This document shows positions 17,030 to 25,546 of a DNA stretch of 64,000 nucleotides, in pieces. Position 1 is the first letter of the stretch; the number at the start of each line of letters is the position of its first letter. The stretch spans positions 62,001 to 126,000 of the forward strand of contig JACKJC010000004.1 in the NCBI GenBank assembly GCA_020638195.1. Direction: 5' to 3'. Source of the stretch: Methylobacteriaceae bacterium (GTDB lineage Bacteria > Pseudomonadota > Alphaproteobacteria > Rhizobiales > Beijerinckiaceae). The notes beneath the pieces were generated by a model. It did not search any database. It was not told where the DNA came from and saw only the letters and a list, made by a program, of their open reading frames with translations. The translations under genes and the position numbers were made by a program.

Positions 17030-18219
17030 ACTTCCCACGCTGCCCAGGCGGCCATATAGAGCGCAGTCGTGAAATCGCTCGCGATCTGGGCACCTGTGCC
17101 CTCAAGCATGGTCAATTGATACGCCTCGACGCGCTCCGCCAATCCGACGACCCGTTTTCCGCTCGCCGTCGCGTGACCGGTTTCAAAAACGGTGCCGAGG
17201 TCAATACCGTCGAGCAGCGCGAGCACCACCCCGCACTCGCCAAGCCCTGCCAAATCGGCCGGCGCAATCGAAAGCGCCTCGCCTCCCGCGCCAACCTCGT
17301 GCAGCGGCGAAAAGACCTCGAGATCGAGACGCTGCAGGCAGTCCAGCGTCTCCTCGACCAGCCAGCGCTGCGCCAGCGTAAAGAACGGGCCTGCCAGATA
17401 CACTTTGCGCGGACGATCACGGGCGATCATCGCAGGCCCGACCTTCAGTTGATCGACATCAGGCAGAGGAAGGCCGGGGCCAGCGACGTAATGAGCGGCG
17501 CTGCGAGACGCGGCATCGGCTGCCGATACCGGATCGAGGCCGCGTTCCGCCCAGTAATAGGCGAACGCGGCGCTGAAAACGTCCCCCGAGCCGATCTTGA
17601 AGACCCTCTCGGCTCTATACGGCGGCACGAGGACAGGTCGTTCGCCGACCCGGTGCACCATCGCGCCGCGCGGTCCCATCTTGATGATGACGACCTCGGC
17701 CTGTTCACGCTCGAGGACGGCCGAACCCGCAGCCTCGCCGCCGACGCCGGCAGCAAGTTCGGCTTCCCACTCGTTCAGCACCACGGCCAGGCGGTTGGCG
17801 GTCGAACCATTGTCACGGAATCGCGGCGGCGCTGTTCCGGTTTGCGGGTCGTAAACGGCAGCCCGCGCGTGAACGATGGCGTCGCCTTCGACGAAGCCGA
17901 ACCGCAGAACGATGTCGCCCTCGACGGTGAACGCCGGCGCTCGTCGCTGGATTTGCGGTTCGATCGTAACCCGCGCAAGCGGATGGAGATAGTGAAAGGC
18001 GATTTCCTCCAGCGAAGGGTAGACGACAGCGTCGAGACGAAACGAGCCGGCCGAGGCAATCAGGTCGTCACGCCAGCTTTGGGACGCATAGGTGTGCAGT
18101 TCGGCCCCAGGCGACAGGTTGCTCAAGGCGGCCAACGCCCTCAATCCGGATCCGAACAAGGCGTCCCAATGGGGATGCTGGCAGACCTCCCGATAGACGC
18201 CACCAGCGATCTTGATCAT
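17026..18219 (-). CDS. PfkB-family kinase fused to nucleoside 2-deoxyribosyltransferase
   Basis: The protein has 397 residues. Residues about 1-265 are a PfkB/ribokinase-type domain: VVIIKMGPRGAMVHR, then FKIGSGDVFSAAFAYYW with the catalytic Asp of the GxGD motif. Residues about 270-397 are a nucleoside deoxyribosyltransferase domain: KVYLAGPFFTLAQRW, then DGIDLGTVFETGHATASGK with the Asp and the nucleophile Glu. The parts suggest a single protein that could exchange a base onto deoxyribose and phosphorylate a nucleoside, which is inference. Its start overlaps the upstream stop as ATGA and its stop overlaps the QueC-like start in the same way. Confidence 0.82.
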   Translation of the reverse strand: MIKIAGGVYREVCQHPHWDALFGSGLRALAALSNLSPGAELHTYASQSWRDDLIASAGSFRLDAVVYPSLEEIAFHYLHPLARVTIEPQIQRRAPAFTVEGDIVLRFGFVEGDAIVHARAAVYDPQTGTAPPRFRDNGSTANRLAVVLNEWEAELAAGVGGEAAGSAVLEREQAEVVIIKMGPRGAMVHRVGERPVLVPPYRAERVFKIGSGDVFSAAFAYYWAERGLDPVSAADAASRSAAHYVAGPGLPLPDVDQLKVGPAMIARDRPRKVYLAGPFFTLAQRWLVEETLDCLQRLDLEVFSPLHEVGAGGEALSIAPADLAGLGECGVVLALLDGIDLGTVFETGHATASGKRVVGLAERVEAYQLTMLEGTGAQIASDFTTALYMAAWAAWEV

Positions 18220-18656
18220 GCGGGCGCAACGTGGACGAATACGGAAGCGCTTGTGATAGTGATGATTGTCGCGTCGAAAGAATGCCCCTCGCGCAAGCAC
18301 TTGGCGAGCTGCGACAAGCCGACGATGCCCGATATGGCGCCGACATAATCGCCATTCGACCGTTCGCAAACGATTGATTCGAAGTTGCCGCTGACCCGAA
18401 GGACGACACGAAGCTTGGCTCCGGCGCGCAGCGTCGCCGCGACGGCCATGTCGACGCTCGTCAGACTCACGTCGAACTCGCGGTCACACGGGTCCGCTCC
18501 AAAGTCGTCGCCGCCGCTGCCGTCGCCCTGCGACCGAACAGCGCGCTGCGGCGCATCGCGAGATTGCGACGATTGCCGCGGCTTCGATGCTCCCGACAAC
18601 GCCTCCCCCTTCAATCGAGAACTTATCAGAGGGAAACGATTCGCAGATGATGTCAA
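18216..18656 (-). CDS. Small protein of unknown function in the QueC operon
   Basis: The gene encodes 146 residues. The N-terminal 55 are low-complexity, rich in Ser, Gly and Asp. The rest (DREFDVSLTSVDMAV; LRVVLRVSGNFESIV; DYVGAISGIVGLSQLAKCL) looks like a small beta-rich domain with one helix. No family was recognised. The apparent start is TTG 18656, overlapping the glycosylase stop by four bases; a start further inside is possible. Its stop overlaps the start of the kinase-NDT gene. Confidence 0.6.
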   Translation of the reverse strand: MTSSANRFPLISSRLKGEALSGASKPRQSSQSRDAPQRAVRSQGDGSGGDDFGADPCDREFDVSLTSVDMAVAATLRAGAKLRVVLRVSGNFESIVCERSNGDYVGAISGIVGLSQLAKCLREGHSFDATIITITSASVFVHVAPA

Positions 18657-19408
18657 ATAGATCCGCGACCGAGTTGCCGCATCTCAGTCCATATGATCGC
18701 GTCCATCAGCGATGCGCGCACTCCCAGTGCCTCGCAGAACTCAAGGAAGCGTCGCTCCAAGCGCTCGTAGTCCCGTGGCAGCGAGTAGCCGCGATCGAAA
18801 AGACCGATCAGCTCGCCGGCCCTCAAGACGTGGATGTCGAGGATCGCCACCTCGTCGCTGTCGAGCCAGTTGCGCACGATCCAGGAGGCGGTCTTCGGAC
18901 CAATCCCCGGGATCGTCATCAGGTCGCGCCGAAAGGCCAAGTGATCGTGGCGCGGCAACGTCATCGCCCTGAGCCGGCCGAGTGCTTCGCTGATCCGGAC
19001 TGATTTCTGCCGGGGAAAACGATAGCGGCGGTTCTTTCCGTCCACCCCAACCGGCTGACGCAACAGCGCCTCGATCCGTGCAGCCGCGATATCGGCGTCG
19101 CACTCGAAAACCCCTTCGGATCGCAGCAGGTCGAAATAGGCCTGGTTCAATTCGGCGGTGATGCCGTAGCCCCCGAGCAAGCAAAACCCGACCTCCTCCG
19201 CGAGCGTCAGGTCCTTGTCCGAAAAGCCATGCTGCGCCTCGTCGGCGGTCGCAGCGAGCACCGCCCAATAGGCGGCGCTCGGCACCCATTCTGGGCGCCC
19301 CCAAAGCACGCCTTCGATGACCTCGCTGTCAGGCGCCCAGCCCGACGGAAGAAGGCTCACGGGATCGACCCACATTTCCAATTGCCCGTACGTCGTTTCT
19401 GTGCTCAT
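18653..19408 (-). CDS. HhH-GPD DNA glycosylase-like protein (OGG type)
   Basis: The protein has 251 residues. The helix-hairpin-helix and catalytic motif is MTIPGIGPKTASWIVRNW near residue 164, followed by VAILDIHVLRAG. The Lys after GIGP and the Asp of LDIHV occupy the positions of the catalytic pair in 8-oxoguanine glycosylases with lyase activity. It should flip out and excise a modified base. It is the first gene of a five-gene operon whose genes mostly overlap by four bases. An XRE gene is divergent, and two ATTATTCA repeats lie directly before its start. Confidence 0.8.
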   Translation of the reverse strand: MSTETTYGQLEMWVDPVSLLPSGWAPDSEVIEGVLWGRPEWVPSAAYWAVLAATADEAQHGFSDKDLTLAEEVGFCLLGGYGITAELNQAYFDLLRSEGVFECDADIAAARIEALLRQPVGVDGKNRRYRFPRQKSVRISEALGRLRAMTLPRHDHLAFRRDLMTIPGIGPKTASWIVRNWLDSDEVAILDIHVLRAGELIGLFDRGYSLPRDYERLERRFLEFCEALGVRASLMDAIIWTEMRQLGRGSI

Positions 19409-19424
19409 TATTCATTATTATTCA
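19407..19424. promoter_or_regulatory. Operator-like direct repeats between XRE gene and glycosylase operon
   Basis: ATTATTCA occurs at 19407-19414 and again at 19417-19424, one helical turn apart, in a short A+T-rich gap in otherwise GC-rich DNA. The divergent starts are at 19408 and 19444. An inverted copy, TGAATAAT, lies at 19742-19749 at the very end of the XRE gene. This fits autoregulation of both directions by the XRE protein. Confidence 0.5.
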
Positions 19425-19443
19425 CTCAAATTCAAGCGACGCG

Positions 19444-19758
19444 ATGCCGAAACCCAAAGACGAGCTCGGACACGATCTGGCGGAACGACTGGCCGACTAC
19501 CGACGGCGGCGCGGCCTGAGCCAGCAGGACCTGGCGGAAGCCCTCGAGACGAGCCAGCCCACCGTTCATCGTCTCCTGACCCGCACAGGCAGCAGACGCC
19601 GCCCGGTGGTGGCGGCGGCCCAGGCGTTGCTGGCCGCCGAGATCACGCAGCTTGGACTCGATGAATGGGCAGCACGGGTGGCGGCCGCCGCGAAAAGCTC
19701 CGAAAGCTTTCGAGCGATGGTCGACGCTGGCCTGACATTAATGAATAATCATGAATGA
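19444..19758 (+). CDS. XRE-family regulator divergent from the QueC operon
   Basis: The gene encodes 104 residues. The helix-turn-helix is RRRRGLSQQDLAEALETSQ then PTVHRLL, residues about 18-45, followed by a helical dimerisation-like tail. Only 35 bases separate it from the start of the glycosylase operon, and repeats between them are probable binding sites, so it is the likely repressor of that operon. The ribosome site is weak. Confidence 0.78.
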   Translation: MPKPKDELGHDLAERLADYRRRRGLSQQDLAEALETSQPTVHRLLTRTGSRRRPVVAAAQALLAAEITQLGLDEWAARVAAAAKSSESFRAMVDAGLTLMNNHE

Positions 19759-19923
19759 AGACGCTCCGCACCTCAGGATGCGTCAGCTTCACAATGTCGC
19801 AGCGCCCCAAGGGTTACCTCGAACATCGCCAAATAAGCTGCCTCAAGACGGGCGCGGAATCTCAAAACCGATCGAATGGGGCGGCGTGCAGCAGCCAGGC
19901 CGCATTACAAGCCGAAGATCACA

Positions 19924-20994
19924 ATGACGCAGATCTATTTCGATGAGAGCGGCCAAACCGGAACGCACCTTTTCGATCCCCAGCAGCCCTATTTCGTTGT
20001 GGCCAGCACGGATCTCTCTGACGCCGAATCGAGCGAGATCCTCAAACGCGCCTTTCCGCGCCAGCAAGCCGCGGAACTCAAATCACAGAGCGTCCTGCGC
20101 CGGCCGAACGGCCAACGCGGCTTTCTCGAGTTCGCCAAAGAGGTCGGCAAGCAGCCCCAGCGCTTTTACGCCGCCAAAATCGGTAAGCGTTTCGCCATTA
20201 TCTCCAAAATGGTCGACAGTCTCGTTGAGCCTCTGCTTCACTCGCGCGGATACGACTTTTACGCGAACGATTACGCACGCACTTTCGCGAATGCGGTCGG
20301 CGTTGTTTTTCAGCACATTCTCGCCCGGCCGGTCGCCGAAAGCATAATGACGCGGTACAATGCGTTTGCACGAAGCCCGAACGCTCAGGCTCTCCACGCA
20401 TTGCAAACCGCGCTGAAAGAGGCGCTCCGGACCGCACCGGAAGACGCCAGGCTCTTCCTCGAACTGCTCTATCAAGGCGCGATAGACTTCGAACAGCTTC
20501 ACAGCCTCTCTGCGTTCGAGGACACCAACGACCTTCACGTCACCGCGGTGCTCAGCTGTATGGGACATTGGCAGGCGCAGGGGCCAGGACCTTTCCACGT
20601 CGTCCACGACGAGAGCCTGCATTTCTTTGCCCGGTCTGGCCGATGGGCCGAGATCACGGACCCCACCCTCGATCCGAGGACCTTCGAGCTTGGCGACAAG
20701 ACCCTAATTCTGCCAATCCCCGTCGTTTCCACCAAAAGCGCGCGCAGCCATGAGCATGCCTCATTGCAAGTGTGCGATCTGATCGCAGGGTTCATCAACC
20801 GCATCGCGGTGGACGAACAATCGGAAACCTTTCGCGAATTCGCGACGAACGCTCTCGCTGCGGGGATCGACAAGATCGCTCATTTCGGGGTCGACTTCGG
20901 CGACGAGTTCTTCGAAGGCCCGCCAGAACGCGCGAGCGGGCCCGATATCGTCGATCAGATCGTGATGGCGACGGCGCGCGGCGACGGCGCGTAG
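19924..20994 (+). CDS. DUF3800-family protein
   Basis: The 356-residue protein starts MTQIYFDESGQTG. The DESG signature right at the N-terminus defines DUF3800, a family with a predicted RNase H-like fold often found on mobile elements. Supporting later motifs are FHVVHDESLHFF near residue 222 and QVCDLIAGFINR near 285, with acidic residues that could complete a metal site. ATG 19924 is chosen because it starts just before the signature. No operon partner is evident, though it follows the QueC-system regulator. Confidence 0.75.
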   Translation: MTQIYFDESGQTGTHLFDPQQPYFVVASTDLSDAESSEILKRAFPRQQAAELKSQSVLRRPNGQRGFLEFAKEVGKQPQRFYAAKIGKRFAIISKMVDSLVEPLLHSRGYDFYANDYARTFANAVGVVFQHILARPVAESIMTRYNAFARSPNAQALHALQTALKEALRTAPEDARLFLELLYQGAIDFEQLHSLSAFEDTNDLHVTAVLSCMGHWQAQGPGPFHVVHDESLHFFARSGRWAEITDPTLDPRTFELGDKTLILPIPVVSTKSARSHEHASLQVCDLIAGFINRIAVDEQSETFREFATNALAAGIDKIAHFGVDFGDEFFEGPPERASGPDIVDQIVMATARGDGA

Positions 20995-21123
20995 GGCCAT
21001 CCCTCTCGATGCCTCAACACCGCGCGGTCTTTCGCTCCATGCGGAGCCGCAGGTCGCCGCCTACAGCGACCTCAAGAGTCCGTCCGGTAGCGCTGCGCTG
21101 AGCCGGCAACCGCGCTGCCGCGG

Positions 21124-21825
21124 CTACGCACGCGAACGGATTGCCCCGACGGTCTTGTTCATCGAGCGTCGAAACACGTTCTCGAAGAGCCAACGCTTGA
21201 TCCCCGAGAGATTGACGCCCCGTTGTTGGTAGAACTCGTCAGGACTGTCGAAGACACCGAAATCCCGGTTGATCCCTTCTTTCTGAATGTAGGTGCTGGC
21301 GCCGCACCAATCGACGGGCGGATTGCGCAGGTCCGGCGTGGCCACGCCGTAACCGCAGAAGGCGCCCGTATTCGTTGCAAATTTCGTCTGCAAGGCCGAC
21401 AGATATGCTCGATCGAGGATGAAGCCCTCGAGATTGATCCATTGTTCGTTGAACCAAACCTCGATCCAGCTGTGAATGATGCTGCGCGGCGCCAGATAAT
21501 AGGCAAGGCCCGTTATGGCGCCCTTTTGCAACGACTTGTCGATCGTGAAGCCATGGAATCGGCAGGGAATGTCAACAGCCCGCAGAAGGGCCATCAGGAG
21601 CGTTCCCTTGGTATTGCATTGGCCAATGCCGTCGGCGAGCACGCGTGAGGCAGGCAGGTCGTCGCGGACATTGTAACCGAATTCGATTTCGTCTCGAACG
21701 AACTCGTAAATCGCGCCAATGCGTTGGTAGATATCAAGTTCGCGCCAGCCACGTTCCGCGATCAGGCGCTGAATCGCCGGATCGGTGAAGTCCAGCAGCG
21801 GTGTAGGCTCCGTCAGTCCGTGCAC
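21124..21825 (-). CDS. Transglutaminase-like cysteine protease/transglutaminase-fold protein
   Basis: The 233 residues contain a transglutaminase-core triad: Cys in GIGQCNTKGTLLMALL near residue 70, His in RSIIHSWIEVWF near residue 118, and Asp in NLEGFILDRAYL near residue 138. It has no signal peptide, so it is probably cytoplasmic. Such proteins hydrolyse or crosslink peptide side chains; the target is unknown. The start appears to be GTG 21825. It stands alone beside the metal-resistance block. Confidence 0.78.
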   Translation of the reverse strand: MHGLTEPTPLLDFTDPAIQRLIAERGWRELDIYQRIGAIYEFVRDEIEFGYNVRDDLPASRVLADGIGQCNTKGTLLMALLRAVDIPCRFHGFTIDKSLQKGAITGLAYYLAPRSIIHSWIEVWFNEQWINLEGFILDRAYLSALQTKFATNTGAFCGYGVATPDLRNPPVDWCGASTYIQKEGINRDFGVFDSPDEFYQQRGVNLSGIKRWLFENVFRRSMNKTVGAIRSRA

Positions 21826-21881
21826 GTTCTATGCCCCCATCCCCGTTTGCAACCTCAACCCGGGCCCTTGACGTCCGGCGC

Positions 21882-24107
21882 TCATCGCAACAGCCGCAAG
21901 GCGTTGATCGTCACCAGCACGGTCGCGCCGGTATCGGCGAGAATGGCCGGCCACAGGCCCGTCACGCCGGCGATTGTCGTCGCGAGAAACACGGCCTTCA
22001 GCCCGAGCGCGATCGTGATGTTCTGACGAATATTGCGCATGGTGCGCTTCGAGAGGTCCACCATCGCCGCCACGTCGGCGACACGGCCGTGCAGTACGGC
22101 TGCGTCCGCAGTTTCCAGCGCCACGTCTGTGCCGCCACCCATCGCGATCCCGACATTGGCCGCCGCGAGCGCCGGCGCATCGTTGATGCCGTCGCCGATC
22201 TTGGCGACGTTGAGGCCCTGGACCTGCATCTCTGCGACAATGCGCTGCTTGTCCTCCGGCAGCAGCCCGGCGCGCACCTCGATGCCAAGCTGGTCGCCGA
22301 TCGCGGCGGCCGTGCGTTGATTGTCGCCGGTCAACATGACCGTCTTGACCCCCACGTCGGTCAGCGCCTTGAGGCCGGCGAGCGCATCCGGACGCGGCTC
22401 GTCGCGCAAACCGATCGCTCCCGCCGCCTTGCCGTCCACGACCAGCACCGACACGCTCTTGCCCTCATCGTGCAACGCCGTAATGCGGGCGGTCTCGTCG
22501 GCGGAGAGCGACACGCGGTCCGCCGCCGCCTGCAACGACCCGAGGAACACCGCCTTGCCCTCTACCGTGGCGGCGACGCCCTTGCCGCCCAGGGCCGCGG
22601 CGTCGCTCGACTGTGGCGGGTTGATTTTCGCCTCCTCGGCTCGGGCGAGGATCGCGCCCGCGAGCGGATGGTTCGAGCCGACCTCGAGGGCTGCGGCGAA
22701 TTTCAGCACGTCCGCCTCGTCGAGCCCGAACCCGATCACGTCCGTCACCTTCGGCGCGCCGGCGGTAAGCGTGCCGGTCTTGTCGAAGGCGGCCGCGGTG
22801 ATCTTGCCGAGATTTTCGAGCACGGCGCCGCCCTTGAGCAGAAGGCCGCGCCGGGCGCCCGCCGACAGCGACGCGGCGATCGCCGCAGGCGTCGAAATCA
22901 CCAGCGCGCAGGGGCAGCCGATCAGCAAGATGGCGAGGCCCTTGTAGATCCACGCCGACCAAGACGCGCTGAAAACCAACGGCGGCACGACGGCGATAAG
23001 CGCCGCGACCACGACGACGGCCGGTGTGTAGTAGCGTGAAAATCGATCGATAAAACGCTCGGTCGGCGCTTTACTCTCCTGCGCTTCTTCGACCAGCCGT
23101 ACGACGCGGGCGATCGTGTTGTCGGCCGCCGCCGCCGTGACCCGCACGCGCAGCGCCGCGTCGCCGTTGATCGTGCCCGCAAACACCGTGGCGTCGACAC
23201 CTTTGCGTACGCTGACGCTTTCGCCAGTCACCGGCGCTTCATCGATGGCGCTTTCGCCCGACACGATGATCCCGTCCGCCGCAATGCGGTCGCCTGGCCG
23301 CACGAGAATAATGGCGCCGATCGCCACGTTTTCTGCGGCGACTTCGCGCGTCTGGCCGTCTGCTTCGACCAAAGCTGTCTTCGGGACGAGCTTGGTGAGC
23401 GACTGAATGCTCGCCCGGGCCTTGCCTGCCGCCACGCCCTCCAGCAACTCGCCGATCAGGAAGAGGAACACCACGGCGGCCGCTTCCTCGCTGGCGTGGA
23501 TGACGACCGCCCCGACCGCAGCAATCGTCATCAGCATTTCGATCGAAAACGGGGTACCCGCGCGCGCCGCCATGAGCGCGCGGCGCGCAATCGGAACGAG
23601 GCCGACCAGCATCGCTGCGGTGAAGGCATAGGCCTCGATCGCGGGAACCAATTTGCCGACGCCATAGGCGACCGCGAGGGCGACGCCGCAGGCGATGGTC
23701 AATTGGCCCTTCTTGCCGCGCCACCAGGGACCGTTTGTCGGGCCGTGATCATGGCCATGCAGCGCGGCGAGCTCTTCTGCAGAACCACCGACGTGACGAT
23801 CCGCTCCGTGGTCGTGCCCCCCATGGTCATGATCGTCATGGTCATGATCGCAGTCGGGCTTCGACGCGCGCGGGCCGGGGGCTGTCGTAAGCGGCGCGAT
23901 CGCATAGCCGAGGCCAGTGACCTGCCGTTCGATCGCAGCAAGATCGCTCTTGCCGTCGTGATGCACCGTCATCGTGCCTGCGGTCGCCGAAACGGCGACA
24001 TCGGACACGCCCGGCACGCGACGAACTGCAGTGTCGATCTTGGCCGCACAGCTGGCGCAATCCATGCCATCGACCCGGTAGCGGCTCTGCCTCGTGGACT
24101 CGGTCAT
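21882..24107 (-). CDS. zntA: Zn/Cd/Pb-exporting P1B-type ATPase
   Basis: The protein has 741 residues. Order: an N-terminal metal-binding domain (VDGMDCASCAAKID), a His/Asp-rich linker (HDHDDHDHGGHDHG) near residues 84-105, eight-helix membrane core with the CPC translocation motif (GCPCALVIST), phosphorylation site DKTGTLTAG, and hinge GDGINDAPALA. The CPC plus His-rich linker fits the P1B-2 group that expels Zn, Cd and Pb from the cytosol. It is divergent from a MerR-type regulator, and the shared region holds a palindromic operator. Length and motifs are intact. Confidence 0.93.
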   Translation of the reverse strand: MTESTRQSRYRVDGMDCASCAAKIDTAVRRVPGVSDVAVSATAGTMTVHHDGKSDLAAIERQVTGLGYAIAPLTTAPGPRASKPDCDHDHDDHDHGGHDHGADRHVGGSAEELAALHGHDHGPTNGPWWRGKKGQLTIACGVALAVAYGVGKLVPAIEAYAFTAAMLVGLVPIARRALMAARAGTPFSIEMLMTIAAVGAVVIHASEEAAAVVFLFLIGELLEGVAAGKARASIQSLTKLVPKTALVEADGQTREVAAENVAIGAIILVRPGDRIAADGIIVSGESAIDEAPVTGESVSVRKGVDATVFAGTINGDAALRVRVTAAAADNTIARVVRLVEEAQESKAPTERFIDRFSRYYTPAVVVVAALIAVVPPLVFSASWSAWIYKGLAILLIGCPCALVISTPAAIAASLSAGARRGLLLKGGAVLENLGKITAAAFDKTGTLTAGAPKVTDVIGFGLDEADVLKFAAALEVGSNHPLAGAILARAEEAKINPPQSSDAAALGGKGVAATVEGKAVFLGSLQAAADRVSLSADETARITALHDEGKSVSVLVVDGKAAGAIGLRDEPRPDALAGLKALTDVGVKTVMLTGDNQRTAAAIGDQLGIEVRAGLLPEDKQRIVAEMQVQGLNVAKIGDGINDAPALAAANVGIAMGGGTDVALETADAAVLHGRVADVAAMVDLSKRTMRNIRQNITIALGLKAVFLATTIAGVTGLWPAILADTGATVLVTINALRLLR

Positions 24108-24143
24108 TCGTCAGATCCTTGCTTTGTCGCGCGGGACGCTACA

Positions 24144-24162
24144 TCCTCTAGTGACTAGAGGA
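24144..24162. promoter_or_regulatory. MerR-family operator palindrome
   Basis: A perfect 9+1+9 inverted repeat, TCCTCTAGT-G-ACTAGAGGA, lies between the P-type ATPase and the regulator gene. It has the typical form of ZntR/CadR operators. On the minus strand TTGCTC lies just upstream of it and TAGCGT just after, giving the stretched spacing that MerR proteins untwist. The ribosome site of the regulator gene (AGAGGAG) overlaps the right arm. Confidence 0.72.
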
Positions 24163-24171
24163 GCAAGCGAA

Positions 24172-24597
24172 ATGATCCTGGGCGTTCCGATCGGGGAAGC
24201 CGCCAAACACAGCGGCGTCAAAGTTCCCACCATCCGCTACTACGAGCAGATCGGTCTCCTCGCCGCGCCTGCACGCAGCGACGGTAACCGGCGTCACTAC
24301 GACGCGAGCGACCTGCACCGCCTCACGTTCATCCGGCACGCCCGTGAGCTGGGGTTCGAGATCGACGCGATCCGAACCTTGTTGCTGCTTCAGGACGACC
24401 CGAACCAGCCCTGCGCGACGGCCGACGGCATCGCCAAGGCCCGTCTCGCCGACGTCGAGCAACGGATCCGCAGCCTGACGGCGCTCAAGGCGGAACTGCA
24501 GGCGATGATCGAGGGGTGCAGTCACGGCCAGGTCGCGGCCTGCCGCGTCATCGAAGTGCTCGCCGACCACGGTCAGTGCCAGAACGCGGGCCACTGA
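24172..24597 (+). CDS. MerR-family metal-responsive regulator
   Basis: The 141-residue protein has an N-terminal winged helix (GEAAKHSGVKVPTIRYYE), a dimerisation helix, and C-terminal cysteines in QPCATADG, EGCSHGQ, AACRVIE and HGQCQNAGH that suit Zn, Cd or Pb sensing. The start ATG 24172 follows AGAGGAG by 8 bases; a longer in-frame start is unlikely because it would begin inside the ATPase promoter. It should activate the divergent exporter gene when metal is bound. Its stop is 7 bases from the convergent CDF gene. Confidence 0.88.
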   Translation: MILGVPIGEAAKHSGVKVPTIRYYEQIGLLAAPARSDGNRRHYDASDLHRLTFIRHARELGFEIDAIRTLLLLQDDPNQPCATADGIAKARLADVEQRIRSLTALKAELQAMIEGCSHGQVAACRVIEVLADHGQCQNAGH

Positions 24598-24604
24598 GAC
24601 TGCC

Positions 24605-25504
24605 TCACACATGCAACGTCTTCTCCTCGCGGCTCAGAGCGTCGTCGTCGACCTGAATGGTGACGTGATCGATCCCGAAATCGTCGCTCATGGCCCGACG
24701 CGCTTGCACCAAGACCGTCCGCGCGGCGCTGAGATCGGTCACGACCAGATGGCAACTCATGGCGTCGAAACCGGAAGTCACGGTCCACACGTGCAAATCA
24801 TGAACTGATTTTACGCCTGCGATCTCCGTCAGCTTGCGTTCCAGGACGGCCAGATCGACCGTCGGCGGCGTACCTTCCATCAGGATGTGCACGACCTGCT
24901 TCAGCAGCCCGAATGTCCGTGGCACGATGAACAGGCCGATGCCGGCCCCGATCAGCGGATCGGCGAGCCGCCACCCCTTCCACATCATGAGGAGCGCAGC
25001 GACGATCACGCCGATCGAGCCGAGCATGTCGCTCAGCACCTCGAAATAGGCGCCCTTCACATTGAGGCTCTCAGACGAACCGCCGGCCAGCAGCCGCATG
25101 CTGACGAGATTGACCGCCAGCCCAATGACCGCAACGACGAGCATCGGCCCGCTCATGACCTCCGGCGGAGACACGAAACGTTGATAGGCCTCGTACAAGA
25201 TATAGACGGTCAGTAGGAGAAGAACGACTGCGTTGGTCAGCGCGGCCAACACCTCCATCCGCAGATAACCGTAGGTTCGCTGAGGCGTCGCTTCGCGAGC
25301 CGCGAAACGGATCGCCAGAAGGGCAAGAGCCAGACCGGCGACGTCGGTGAGCATGTGCGCCGCGTCCGCCAAGAGCGCGAGACTGCCCGTGATCAAGCCG
25401 CCGGCGACCTCCGCAATCATGTAGGTCGACGTCAGCGCCAAGGCCCATGCCAAACGACTTGTATGCTGCGCTGTCGCCGTTCCTGGACCGCCGCCACCCT
25501 GCAT
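24605..25504 (-). CDS. czcD: Cation diffusion facilitator metal/proton antiporter
   Basis: The protein has 299 residues with six predicted membrane helices and a C-terminal cytoplasmic domain. The transport site pairs are HMLTDVAGLALAL (with the His-x-x-x-Asp pattern in ADAAHMLTD) and EVLSDMLGSIGVI. The C-terminal domain has VKSVHDLHVWTV, the usual metal-sensing ferredoxin-like fold. It exports Zn, Cd or Co. ATG 25504 is chosen because GGAGG lies 5 bases upstream, rather than the longer in-frame start. It is last in the long minus-strand metal-efflux cluster. Confidence 0.88.
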   Translation of the reverse strand: MQGGGGPGTATAQHTSRLAWALALTSTYMIAEVAGGLITGSLALLADAAHMLTDVAGLALALLAIRFAAREATPQRTYGYLRMEVLAALTNAVVLLLLTVYILYEAYQRFVSPPEVMSGPMLVVAVIGLAVNLVSMRLLAGGSSESLNVKGAYFEVLSDMLGSIGVIVAALLMMWKGWRLADPLIGAGIGLFIVPRTFGLLKQVVHILMEGTPPTVDLAVLERKLTEIAGVKSVHDLHVWTVTSGFDAMSCHLVVTDLSAARTVLVQARRAMSDDFGIDHVTIQVDDDALSREEKTLHV

Positions 25505-25546
25505 ATCCGCCTCCGTGCTCGAGAACTCGTCGTCGCGCGGCAACGA

